Assembly (NCBI RefSeq): GCF_035818475.1
Contig: NZ_JAYMGV010000001.1
Location: 1,364,001-1,428,000 of the forward strand
Source of the DNA: Cognatitamlana sp035818475
GTDB taxonomy: Bacteria > Bacteroidota > Bacteroidia > Flavobacteriales > Flavobacteriaceae
Direction: 5' to 3'
DNA: 64,000 nucleotides
How positions within the stretch are numbered: position 1 is the stretch's first letter; every line of letters starts with the position of its first letter. The notes under the pieces were generated by a model. The model ran no database searches, had not been told where the DNA came from, and was given only the letters and a program-made list of their open reading frames with translations. Shown in pieces: positions 42,976 through 51,184 of the stretch. Both the position numbers and the translations under genes were made by a program.

Positions 42976-43230
42976 CTACTTTTTATCAGGATTCAAAAGA
43001 ATAGCATAAATCTGAATACCAAACCCAATAAGAACTAAAGTAGGGGCTAGTCGTATACGTCTCCAGCTAAAAATTTCAGGATTAAATACATTGGGGTCAT
43101 CACTTCCGCCGCCCGACATCAAAATAAAACCAATGGCAATAATTGCTAAACCTATAAACATGAATTTATAGTTTTTCTTTCCAAATATAAATGTTGGCTT
43201 TCCGGCTTCTTTACGTTTTTTTTCTCCCAT
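42976..43230 (-). CDS. DUF3098 membrane protein
   Basis: The 84-residue protein has two membrane helices (FMFIGLAIIAIGFILMSGG; LAPTLVLIGFGIQIYAILL) and the DUF3098 loop SDDPNVFNPEIFSWRRI. It follows ftsX by 85 bases. In Bacteroidota this gene is typically between ftsX and uppP, so a cell-envelope or division role is likely. Confidence 0.88.
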   Translation of the reverse strand: MGEKKRKEAGKPTFIFGKKNYKFMFIGLAIIAIGFILMSGGGSDDPNVFNPEIFSWRRIRLAPTLVLIGFGIQIYAILLNPDKK

Positions 43231-43315
43231 AATTTAACTTCTGCAGAATAATTTAATGCAAAATAAAAGATTTATTTAAAACAATAGTGTTAATCTAATT
43301 CTAATTTATTAATAA

Positions 43316-44194
43316 CTAATAATACAGATCATCCGTTTTCAAATTTAAAAAACGTTGAGTTGCAAAATGAGTGCTAATCCATGTAATCACAATACCTAAT
43401 GCAAATATGATTATAAATAAAAACGTTATTAAAACAGGATTACTGAGTAAGTTTAATTCTATAAAGGTTTTGTTTAAATAATATAAAACAATACCCATAC
43501 CTATCAATGCCAAAACGGCACCTACTATACCCAATCGTACACTTTTCCAAATAAAGGGGCGTCTGATGAACTGTTTTGTTGCACCAACCATCTGCATGGT
43601 TTTAATAGTAAACCGTTTGGAGTAAACAGCTAAGCGTATAGAACTATTGATCAGTAATACGGCAATCAGTGTAAAAATACTACTGATAATAAGGATCCAA
43701 AAGCTTATTTTTTTAACATTGTTATTCATAAGGTTTACCAGATCGTTATCATAGGTTACCTCTTCAACAAAATCTTTATTTAGGGCTTCTTCAGAGATTT
43801 TATCTAGATGTTCAGAGGTTACATAGTCCGCTTTTAAATGTACATCAATTGAGTTTTGCAGTGGGTTATAGCCTACAAAATCCATGAAATCTTCGCCATT
43901 TTCACTGTTCATAAATTCGGCAGCCTGCTCTTTGGAAACATACTCGGTAGATTTAACATAATCTGCCATAGCCAAGCTTTTTTTAAGTTGTTCGGTTTCT
44001 ACTTCTTTAGCAGAATCTTTTAAGTATATGGTTACAACAACCTGTTCTTTGAAATGATCAGAAACTTTTTTCGCATTTAAAATGAGCATGCCTAATAACC
44101 CTAATAAAAACAAAACCAAGGCAATACTTAAAACAACAGAAAAATAAGAAGAGATAAGCCTGCGCTTTTGATGTCTTTCAAATGATGAACTCAT
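43316..44194 (-). CDS. ftsX: Cell-division protein FtsX
   Basis: The 292-residue protein has one N-terminal helix, a large extracytoplasmic domain (about 45-170, VVTIYLKDSAKEVE, EEVTYDNDLVNLMN) and three C-terminal helices of the FtsX/MacB permease type (KRFTIKTMQMVGATKQFIRRPFIW). With the ATPase FtsE it regulates peptidoglycan hydrolases at division. ftsE is not adjacent. Confidence 0.95.
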   Translation of the reverse strand: MSSSFERHQKRRLISSYFSVVLSIALVLFLLGLLGMLILNAKKVSDHFKEQVVVTIYLKDSAKEVETEQLKKSLAMADYVKSTEYVSKEQAAEFMNSENGEDFMDFVGYNPLQNSIDVHLKADYVTSEHLDKISEEALNKDFVEEVTYDNDLVNLMNNNVKKISFWILIISSIFTLIAVLLINSSIRLAVYSKRFTIKTMQMVGATKQFIRRPFIWKSVRLGIVGAVLALIGMGIVLYYLNKTFIELNLLSNPVLITFLFIIIFALGIVITWISTHFATQRFLNLKTDDLYY

Positions 44195-44292
44195 AAAATA
44201 GTGGGATTAATGCTGTAAAAATAATAAAGTATAACCAATCTATAATTTATATAAACTAAAACATCTCAATAATGTTGTTAAGATATGACAGA

Positions 44293-45243
44293 TTAGGTTG
44301 TGGTCTTTGGGTTTTTACTAATTAAATAGACACCAATAATTACAAGAAAACAGCTTATTAGTTTAACCATATTGATATCGTCATTGTAAGTATCATTACC
44401 CAGAGCCAATGACAAAAACAGAACAATTATAAAGCTTACAGCAGGTTGTACGTAGGTGTAGCTTCCTGCTATTGATGGCGAAACATACCGAAGCGCATAA
44501 ATATTAAACAAGAATGTTAAAAATGTAGTGAACACAATAACATATACAATAACCATATAGGTATTAAAATCAAAAAGGGCGTAGTTAGTATGGTACAGAA
44601 CATCATTTATCCCAAACGGAATTAAAAACACCAGTCCAAATAAAAACACCCAGCTAATAATTGTTATAAAATGGTATGTCTTCATTAAAGGTTTAACAAT
44701 GACTTGGTAAAGGGAGTAGAATAAAACATTCATAAAAATAAAAAGGTTGCCTGAAAAGCTACTGGAACCTTCAGCTACTTGACCGTACCAAACCAGCCCA
44801 AGGGCTCCAATTGCACCAATACTTAAACCAATTAATTTGCTTTTAGTTATTTTCTCCTTTAGGGCAATCATACTTAAAATAAAAACAACAGCTGGTGCTG
44901 AGGTCATAATGATTGCAGTGTCAATAGGAGAAGTTAAACTTAACCCGTGAAAAAAGAACAGCTGATTACAGGAAGCTCCAAAAAGTCCACAAAGTACAAG
45001 CCTGAAGATATCTTTCTTTTGTATTTTTTCTTTAATGAATGTTTTAATGAACCAAAACAAAGCTCCGGCACCTAAAACCCGAAATAAAACAAAAGGAGTG
45101 GGGCTAAGCTTGTCGGGCATAATGCCTTTTGCCACAAAATGGTTGATGGCATAAATAGTATTAGTGCCAAACAAAGCCAAATGCGCTTTTATAATATTGC
45201 TTTTAGTCAAAGGGTGCCTGCTGTTTGTTTGAATAGATGCCAA
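44293..45243 (-). CDS. EamA/DMT-superfamily transporter
   Basis: About 316 residues with ten hydrophobic segments in two EamA halves (LALFGTNTIYAINHFVAKGIMP; ALRYVSPSIAGSYTYVQPAVSFIIVLFLSL). The start is uncertain: the frame begins with TTG at 45243 and no ATG precedes the first helix, while a TACTTTTG promoter-like element (45241-45248) overlaps that TTG. The substrate is unknown. Confidence 0.8.
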   Translation of the reverse strand: MASIQTNSRHPLTKSNIIKAHLALFGTNTIYAINHFVAKGIMPDKLSPTPFVLFRVLGAGALFWFIKTFIKEKIQKKDIFRLVLCGLFGASCNQLFFFHGLSLTSPIDTAIIMTSAPAVVFILSMIALKEKITKSKLIGLSIGAIGALGLVWYGQVAEGSSSFSGNLFIFMNVLFYSLYQVIVKPLMKTYHFITIISWVFLFGLVFLIPFGINDVLYHTNYALFDFNTYMVIVYVIVFTTFLTFLFNIYALRYVSPSIAGSYTYVQPAVSFIIVLFLSLALGNDTYNDDINMVKLISCFLVIIGVYLISKNPKTTT

Positions 45244-45320
45244 AAGTAAACGTATTATTTTACAAATATCCGGGTAACGCTTTTTTTATGTATTACGCTG
45301 CCCTATTTCCAATTAAAACG

Positions 45321-45328
45321 TAAATTTG
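45321..45328 (+). promoter_or_regulatory. Putative -7 element for leuS
   Basis: TAAATTTG matches TAnnTTTG, 23 bases before the start at 45352. Confidence 0.5.
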
Positions 45329-45351
45329 CAACTTCTTAAATAAGGATGATA

Positions 45352-48258
45352 ATGAAGTACAATTTCAACGAAATTGAGGCCAAATGGCAAAAATATTGGG
45401 CAGAAAACCAAACATTTAAAGCTGAAAACAAAAGTGACAAACCCAAATACTATGTTTTGGATATGTTTCCTTATCCCAGTGGAGCAGGTTTACATGTGGG
45501 GCATCCATTAGGGTATATAGCCTCTGATATTTATGCGCGTTATAAACGTCACCAGGGCTTTAATGTACTGCATCCTCAAGGCTATGATAGTTTTGGATTG
45601 CCGGCAGAACAATATGCCATTCAAACCGGACAGCATCCTGCTATTACTACTAAAGAAAATATTGCTACTTATAGAAGGCAATTGGATCAAATAGGGTTTT
45701 CTTTTGACTGGTCTCGTGAGGTACGTACTTCAGATCCAAAATATTACAAATGGACACAATGGATTTTTATTCAGCTGTTTGAATCATGGTTCAATTATGA
45801 TACCAATAAAGCAGAAGCTATTTCAGCATTGATCAAAATCTTTGAAACAGAAGGGAATGCTAATATAAACGCAGCTTGTGATGATGATATTGAGCTGTTT
45901 ACAGCTGAAGCATGGAATAACTTTTCATCAAAGGAGCAGCAAAGCATCCTGTTACAATACAGGTTAACTTATTTAGCCGAAACAGAAGTTAATTGGTGTC
46001 CGGCATTAGGAACGGTTTTAGCCAATGACGAAATAGTAAATGGCGTTTCAGAACGCGGCGGACATCCGGTAGTTAGAAAGAAAATGACACAATGGAGTAT
46101 GCGTATTTCAGCCTATGCAGAGCGCTTACTTCAAGGGTTGGATACTATTGACTGGACAGGTTCATTAAAAGAAAGTCAACGTAACTGGATTGGGAAGTCG
46201 GTTGGAGCTTCAGTGGCGTTCAACGTCATTGCGAGTGAAGCAAAGCAATCTGCCAATAATGAAAATACTGATGTCACTCTGAGCGCAGTCGAAGAGTCTC
46301 ATAAAATTGAAGTCTTTACCACTCGCCCAGATACCATTTTTGGAGTGAGTTTTATGACCCTGGCTCCGGAACATGAATTGGTGTCTAAGATTACAACACC
46401 AGATCAAAAGGCTGAGGTTGAAGCCTATATTGAAGCTACAGCAAAACGCAGTGAGCGTGACAGAATGGCCGATGTTAAAACAATTACGGGCGCATTTACA
46501 GGGGCTTATGCAGAGCATCCGTTTACTAAAGCACCTATTCCAATTTGGATTGGTGATTATGTTTTAGCCGGTTACGGTACCGGAGCGGTGATGTCGGTGC
46601 CCTGTGGTGATCAACGGGATTACGATTTTGCTAAGCATTTCGGGATAGATATCCCCAATATTTTTGAGGGGATCGATATCTCAGAAGTAGCCTTTGCCGA
46701 TAAAGACAAAACCGTTATTGCTAATAGTGATTTCATTAACGGCATGAACTATAAAAAAGCCACTAAACGTGTTATTTATGAATTGGAGCAATTAGGACAA
46801 GGTGAAGGAAAAACCAATTACCGTTTGCGTGATGCGGTATTTTCTCGTCAGCGTTATTGGGGCGAACCATTTCCGGTATATTATGTCAATGGGATGCCGC
46901 AAATGATCGATGCCAAATATTTACCTATTGAATTGCCTGAAGTGGAAAAATATTTACCAACTGAAACCGGTGAGCCGCCATTAGGGAATGCTACCGTTTG
47001 GGCCTGGGATACCAATACCAACCAGGTAGTTTCAAACGATCTTGTCATTCCGACAGAACGAGGAACTCGTGACGAGGAATCTCACAACGGTATTTACCCT
47101 CTTGAACTTAACACCATGCCGGGTTGGGCAGGAAGCTCACAGTATTTTAACCGTTATATGGATCCTAATAATGACGAAGCTATCTTTTCAAAAGAAGCTA
47201 TAGATTATTGGCAACAGGTAGATCTGTATATTGGAGGGTCTGAGCATGCTACAGGGCATTTATTGTATTCTCGCTTTTGGCAAAAATTTATGTTTGATAA
47301 AGGCTATGTAAACCATGATGAGTTTGCTAAAAAATTGATCAATCAGGGAATGATTTTGGGGACGAGTGCTATAGTTTATAGAATATCAGGAACCAATAAA
47401 TATGTTTCTAAAGGATTAAAAGGTACTTATGATGTAGAAGAACTTAGGGTTGATGTTAATATGGTTAATGCTTCAGATGAAATTAATATTGAAGCATTGC
47501 AAAAATGGCAACCACAATTTAATGACGCTGAGTTTATATTGGAAGAAGGAAAATATATAGTTGGTAGAGAAGTTGAAAAAATGTCCAAACGTTGGTTTAA
47601 CGTCGTTAATCCAGACGATATTGTTACAGATTACGGAGCAGACAGTCTACGTTTGTATGAAATGTTCTTAGGGCCTTTAGAGCAATACAAGCCATGGAAT
47701 ACGGCTGGGATTACCGGTGTGCATTCCTTCCTTAAAAAACTTTGGAAATTGTATATTGATGATAACGGATTAAAAGTTACGGATGCAATACCAACTAAAG
47801 ACAACTTAAAAACATTACATAAAACCATTAAAAAGGTTCAGGAAGATATTGAGAATTTTTCATTCAACACATCAGTATCAACCTTTATGATAGCGGTTAA
47901 TGAGTTAACAGCCCAAAAATGTAATAGCAAAGAGATCCTGGAACCATTATTAGTGTTAATTTCATCTTATGCGCCGCATATAGCTGAAGAACTTTGGGAA
48001 GCTTTAGGGAATGAAGGTTCTATCGCTACAGTTCCATTTCCTGAATTTAATGAAAGCCATTTAGTGGAAAGTAGTAAAAACTATCCCATTTCTTTTAATG
48101 GTAAAATGCGTTTTACTATGGAATTGCCATTAGATATGAGTAAAGACGCTATTGAAGCAGCCGTTTTGGCTAACGAAAAAACCCAGGAGCAATTACAGGG
48201 TAGAACCCCTAAAAAAGTGATTGTAGTTCCCGGGAAAATTGTGAATATTGTTGGCTAA
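45352..48258 (+). CDS. leuS: Leucine-tRNA ligase with repeat-derived insertions
   Basis: About 968 residues from MKYNFNEIEAKWQKYW (two codons after an alternative ATG). The class I HIGH motif is HVGH in YPSGAGLHVGHPLGY, and KMSKS appears as EKMSKRW near residue 742. The editing domain carries TTRPDTIFGVSF and YGTGAVMSVP. It charges tRNA-Leu. It is longer than I expect for the family because of segments at residues about 291-317 and 564-578. The DNA of these segments is made of interspersed repeats (46224-46301, 47044-47084), read in frame with no stop. The catalytic motifs are all intact. Confidence 0.97.
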   Translation: MKYNFNEIEAKWQKYWAENQTFKAENKSDKPKYYVLDMFPYPSGAGLHVGHPLGYIASDIYARYKRHQGFNVLHPQGYDSFGLPAEQYAIQTGQHPAITTKENIATYRRQLDQIGFSFDWSREVRTSDPKYYKWTQWIFIQLFESWFNYDTNKAEAISALIKIFETEGNANINAACDDDIELFTAEAWNNFSSKEQQSILLQYRLTYLAETEVNWCPALGTVLANDEIVNGVSERGGHPVVRKKMTQWSMRISAYAERLLQGLDTIDWTGSLKESQRNWIGKSVGASVAFNVIASEAKQSANNENTDVTLSAVEESHKIEVFTTRPDTIFGVSFMTLAPEHELVSKITTPDQKAEVEAYIEATAKRSERDRMADVKTITGAFTGAYAEHPFTKAPIPIWIGDYVLAGYGTGAVMSVPCGDQRDYDFAKHFGIDIPNIFEGIDISEVAFADKDKTVIANSDFINGMNYKKATKRVIYELEQLGQGEGKTNYRLRDAVFSRQRYWGEPFPVYYVNGMPQMIDAKYLPIELPEVEKYLPTETGEPPLGNATVWAWDTNTNQVVSNDLVIPTERGTRDEESHNGIYPLELNTMPGWAGSSQYFNRYMDPNNDEAIFSKEAIDYWQQVDLYIGGSEHATGHLLYSRFWQKFMFDKGYVNHDEFAKKLINQGMILGTSAIVYRISGTNKYVSKGLKGTYDVEELRVDVNMVNASDEINIEALQKWQPQFNDAEFILEEGKYIVGREVEKMSKRWFNVVNPDDIVTDYGADSLRLYEMFLGPLEQYKPWNTAGITGVHSFLKKLWKLYIDDNGLKVTDAIPTKDNLKTLHKTIKKVQEDIENFSFNTSVSTFMIAVNELTAQKCNSKEILEPLLVLISSYAPHIAEELWEALGNEGSIATVPFPEFNESHLVESSKNYPISFNGKMRFTMELPLDMSKDAIEAAVLANEKTQEQLQGRTPKKVIVVPGKIVNIVG
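46224..46251 (+). repeat. ATTGC-type repeat inside leuS
   Basis: CGTCATTGCGAG...GCAATCT with the terminal stem ATTGC/GCAAT. It shares CGTCATTGCGAG and GCAATCT with the copies behind leuS at 48259 and 48457. It encodes VIASEAKQS in the leuS frame. Confidence 0.8.
46273..46301 (+). repeat. Second repeat unit inside leuS
   Basis: GTCACTCTGAGCGCAGTCG followed by AAGAGTCTCA, 21 bases after the ATTGC-type unit. It resembles another short interspersed repeat common between genes in Bacteroidota (stem ACTCT/AGAGT). It encodes VTLSAVEESH in the leuS frame. Confidence 0.7.
47044..47084 (+). repeat. ATTCC-type repeat inside leuS
   Basis: GTCATTCCGACAGAACGAGG ... GACGAGGAATCTCA has the outer stem ATTCC/GGAAT and an inner ACGAG-GAA-CTCGT hairpin. 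It encodes VIPTERGTRDEESH just before the conserved PLELNTMPGWAGSS block. Confidence 0.75.
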
Positions 48259-48290
48259 CGTCATTGCGAGGAGGTACAAGGTGGCAATCT
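48259..48290 (+). repeat. ATTGC-type repeat directly after leuS
   Basis: CGTCATTGCGAGGAGGTACA followed by AGGTGGCAATCT. It begins at the base after the leuS stop. The stem is ATTGC/GCAAT. The 378-base gap from 48259 to 48636 holds three repeat units and no gene. Confidence 0.8.
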
Positions 48291-48456
48291 GTTTAATGAC
48301 CGTTATAACGTTACTATATTCATATTCCTTGTTAAGACAGATTCATTAGTGTATTATGTATGAAATAAAGTTAGATTAGATATCACAAGAAGAATTAAAA
48401 GAGATATCTGGTAATTGTATTATTTCTCCTTGTTGGACGTAATACAATGTAAGAAT

Positions 48457-48487
48457 GTCATTGCGAGGAGGTACGACGCGGCAATCT
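48457..48487 (+). repeat. ATTGC-type repeat, second intergenic copy
   Basis: GTCATTGCGAGGAGGTACGA followed by CGCGGCAATCT, nearly identical over 19 of the first 20 bases to the copy at 48259 and in the same orientation. Confidence 0.8.
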
Positions 48488-48536
48488 TTTTAAAATAAAT
48501 GGCTTACCAAGCTTCTTCGTTAGTATGATTTTTTTT

Positions 48537-48617
48537 GCGTTAGGGATAGTCGTGTAAAGCCCACAGCGAGGAACGAGCGCGGACTTGAAACAAATAGCCC
48601 GACCCTTGGGGAACGCC
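48537..48617. repeat. GCGTTAGGG...GGGGAACGC structured repeat
   Basis: GCGTT at the left pairs with AACGC at the right. Inside are CGAGGAACGAGCG and AGCCCGACCCTTGGGG. I recall sequences of this form (GCGTTAGGGAT... GCCCGACCC...GGGAACGCCC) scattered between genes in many Flavobacteriaceae. It stands 19 bases before the SemiSWEET start. Whether it is a mobile repeat, an RNA or both is not known to me. Confidence 0.6.
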
Positions 48618-48636
48618 CAATTAATATAGTAACACT

Positions 48637-48897
48637 ATGAACTATACAGAACTTATTGGTTTTATAGCAGCAGTTTTAACAACGGCAGCTTTTCTTCCAC
48701 AGGTCTATAAAACCTGGAAAACCAAGGATGTATCCAGTTTATCTCTGCCTATGCTGGTTATATTTTTCATAGGCATTACTATGTGGTTGGTTTATGGGTT
48801 TTTAATGCATAGCCCTTCTATGATATTTGCAAACAGTATCACTATTGTGTCTTCTTTTTTATTGATGTATTTTAAAATTAAATACAGAAAGCACTAA
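48637..48897 (+). CDS. SemiSWEET sugar transporter
   Basis: The 86-residue protein has three helices and the PQ-loop start AAFLPQVYKTWKTKDVSSLSLPM. It is the bacterial half-size relative of SWEET/MtN3 transporters and should work as a dimer carrying a small sugar. A structured repeat lies right before the start. A weak stem (TTCTTG/CAAGAA at about 48930) is the only terminator candidate. Confidence 0.9.
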   Translation: MNYTELIGFIAAVLTTAAFLPQVYKTWKTKDVSSLSLPMLVIFFIGITMWLVYGFLMHSPSMIFANSITIVSSFLLMYFKIKYRKH

Positions 48898-49104
48898 TAA
48901 CATAATTATATTTTCTAATGAGCAATAGTTCTTGTTTTAAAATCAAGAATTTATAAAATTGTTATAAGTTTCACAAAATCATAAAAAAACGTTAAATTAA
49001 TTATGGATTTAATAATTAAAGGTGTCTTTTTAAATTATTATTAAATCATTTGTTATAATATTGCACTTATTTTTCAACTTACAAAATATTAAAATACGAC
49101 GTTT

Positions 49105-50199
49105 ATGAAAATTGGTGTTCCTATTGAGATTAAAAACAATGAGAATAGAGTAGGTATGACACCCTCTGGTGTGTTTGAGCTTACTAAAAGAAATCATACA
49201 GTATTCGTTCAAAAGAATGCAGGATTTAACAGTGGATTTTTTGATGAAGATTACGTGAAAGCTGGTGCCACTATACTTGATACTATAGAGGAGGTTTATA
49301 AAGCAGCCGAAATGATCGTAAAAGTAAAAGAACCTATAGAGCCGGAGTATAAATTGATCAGGCAAGATCAGGTGGTGTTTACCTATTTCCATTTTGCTTC
49401 AAGTGAGGTGTTAACTAAAGCTATGATTGAAAGCAAGGCTATTTGTATAGCATATGAAACGGTTGAAGACGCTGATGGTTCTCTACCATTATTAGTTCCA
49501 ATGTCTGAGGTGGCCGGTAGAATGTCCATTCAGCAAGGCGCTAAGTATCTTGAAAAACCAATTAAAGGACGTGGTATTTTGCTAGGAGGCATACCAGGTG
49601 TACCTCCAGCGCATGTTATGGTTTTAGGTGGTGGTGTTGTTGGAATTCAAGCCGCAAAAATGGCTGCCGGTTTAGGTGCCAACGTTACCATAATGGATAT
49701 TAATATGAAGCAGTTGCGTTACATTGCTGATATTATGCCTGCTAATGTTAATACTGAGTTTTCCAGCGAATACAATGTTAGAAGACACTTACCAAAAACC
49801 GATTTAATCATTGGCGGTGTATTAATAAAAGGAGCAAAAGCACCTAAGCTAATCACCAGAGACATGTTAAAAGACATGCGTCCGGGTACTGTAATTGTTG
49901 ATGTTGCTGTAGACCAGGGCGGATGCTTTGAAACAACAAGACCAACAACGCACGAAGAACCTACCTATATTATAGATGATGTGGTACACTATTCTGTCGC
50001 AAATATGCCGGGGGCAGTACCTTATACATCTACAGTTGGATTAACTAACGTAACATTACCTTATGTTATTAAACTGGCAAATGAAGGTTGGGAACAAGCC
50101 TGTGAAAACAGTGCACCTTTGTCAAAAGGCTTAAATATATTAAAAGGTAAGATTGTATATAAAGAGATTGCTGAGGCCTTTGATATGGAAATGGGTTAA
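49105..50199 (+). CDS. ald: Alanine dehydrogenase
   Basis: The 364-residue protein has MKIGVPIEIKNNENRVGMTPSGV, KVKEPIEPEY, the NAD-binding VMVLGGGVVGIQAAKMAAGLGANVT, VDVAVDQGGCFET and HYSVANMPGAVPYTST. It interconverts alanine and pyruvate plus ammonia with NAD. The TTTCATTTTG-rich upstream region shows only an imperfect promoter. A terminator follows. Confidence 0.97.
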   Translation: MKIGVPIEIKNNENRVGMTPSGVFELTKRNHTVFVQKNAGFNSGFFDEDYVKAGATILDTIEEVYKAAEMIVKVKEPIEPEYKLIRQDQVVFTYFHFASSEVLTKAMIESKAICIAYETVEDADGSLPLLVPMSEVAGRMSIQQGAKYLEKPIKGRGILLGGIPGVPPAHVMVLGGGVVGIQAAKMAAGLGANVTIMDINMKQLRYIADIMPANVNTEFSSEYNVRRHLPKTDLIIGGVLIKGAKAPKLITRDMLKDMRPGTVIVDVAVDQGGCFETTRPTTHEEPTYIIDDVVHYSVANMPGAVPYTSTVGLTNVTLPYVIKLANEGWEQACENSAPLSKGLNILKGKIVYKEIAEAFDMEMG

Positions 50200-50225
50200 T
50201 AGCATATTTACTGAAGTGTTAATAT

Positions 50226-50262
50226 AACGTCTGAATCTTAACTAAGATTCAGACGTTTTTTT
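50226..50262 (+). terminator. Intrinsic terminator after ald
   Basis: AACGTCTGAATCTT pairs with AAGATTCAGACGTT around AACT/A, followed by T-rich sequence; a 14-base-pair stem. Confidence 0.92.
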
Positions 50263-50347
50263 ATGTCCAAAAATGAGTAGGTAAATTTAGAAACAGAATA
50301 AATTTCAAGGGCTATACTGACAAATTTTCACATTAAAACCTTGGCGT

Positions 50348-50355
50348 TATTTTTG
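50348..50355 (+). promoter_or_regulatory. Putative -7 element for the zinc protease gene
   Basis: TATTTTTG matches TAnnTTTG, 41 bases before the start codon. Confidence 0.5.
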
Positions 50356-50396
50356 CTATCTTTACTAGAAGAAATTAGAATTAAAAAAAAGTAGCA

Positions 50397-51092
50397 ATGA
50401 TAGGATATTATATATTAATAGGAGCTATAGCATTAGTAAGCTGGGCCGTTAGTAATACGCTTAAACGTAAGTTTGAAAAATACTCAAAAGTGCATTTGCG
50501 CAATGGGATGAGTGGTAGAGAAATAGCTGAAAAAATGTTGGCAGATCACGGCATTACTGATGTTGAAGTTATTTCAACTCCGGGCCGTTTGACAGACCAT
50601 TACAATCCAAGAAACAAAACAGTTAATTTAAGTGAAGCGGTTTATAGTCAACGCAATGCAGCAGCGGCAGCGGTTGCAGCTCATGAATGCGGACATGCTG
50701 TACAACATGCTCAGGCTTATAATTGGTTGCAAATGCGTTCTACCTTAGTGCCAATGGTAAGTGTAACCTCCGGGATGTCTCAATGGCTAATTATTGGAGG
50801 CCTGGTTTTAGGAGGAGCTGCCGGAATGGGACTAGGATGGTGGGTCGCTGTTTTAGGTGTTGTATTTATGGGGTTTGCTACACTGTTTAGCTTTATAACT
50901 CTACCTGTAGAATATGATGCCAGTAACAGAGCACTAGCCTGGTTAAAGAATAAAAATATGGTGTCTCAAGAAGAGTATAAAGGTTCAGAAGATGCTCTTA
51001 AATGGGCTGCAAGAACCTATTTGGTAGCAGCAATAGGTGCTTTGGCCAATTTGTTATATTGGGCACTTCAGGTGTTTGGTGGTAGAGATTAA
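50397..51092 (+). CDS. Membrane zinc metallopeptidase (YugP-like)
   Basis: The 231-residue protein has HECGHAVQHAQAY (HExxH-type zinc site as HECGH) after an N-terminal helix, then two glycine-rich membrane segments (about 130-165) and PVEYDASNRALAWL with the third ligand Glu/Asp region. It matches the 'neutral zinc metallopeptidase, YugP' family. Substrates are unknown. Confidence 0.9.
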   Translation: MIGYYILIGAIALVSWAVSNTLKRKFEKYSKVHLRNGMSGREIAEKMLADHGITDVEVISTPGRLTDHYNPRNKTVNLSEAVYSQRNAAAAAVAAHECGHAVQHAQAYNWLQMRSTLVPMVSVTSGMSQWLIIGGLVLGGAAGMGLGWWVAVLGVVFMGFATLFSFITLPVEYDASNRALAWLKNKNMVSQEEYKGSEDALKWAARTYLVAAIGALANLLYWALQVFGGRD

Positions 51093-51114
51093 AATTATTG
51101 AGATAAATAAAAAG

Positions 51115-51146
51115 AAAAAGCTCTGAATCCTTTCAGGGCTTTTTTA
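51115..51146 (+). terminator. Intrinsic terminator after the zinc protease gene
   Basis: AAAAAGCTCTGAA pairs with TTTCAGGGCTTTTTT. It is nearly the same stem as the terminator at 51909. Confidence 0.85.
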
Positions 51147-51184
51147 TATCTTGGTGGTAAGAAAATAACCCTAATTAAACTTTT

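Noticed and set aside
46210..46518. Minus-strand open frame opposite the leuS repeat region
   Set aside because: It is Cys-rich by codon mirroring and runs opposite conserved LeuRS codons; no start or promoter.
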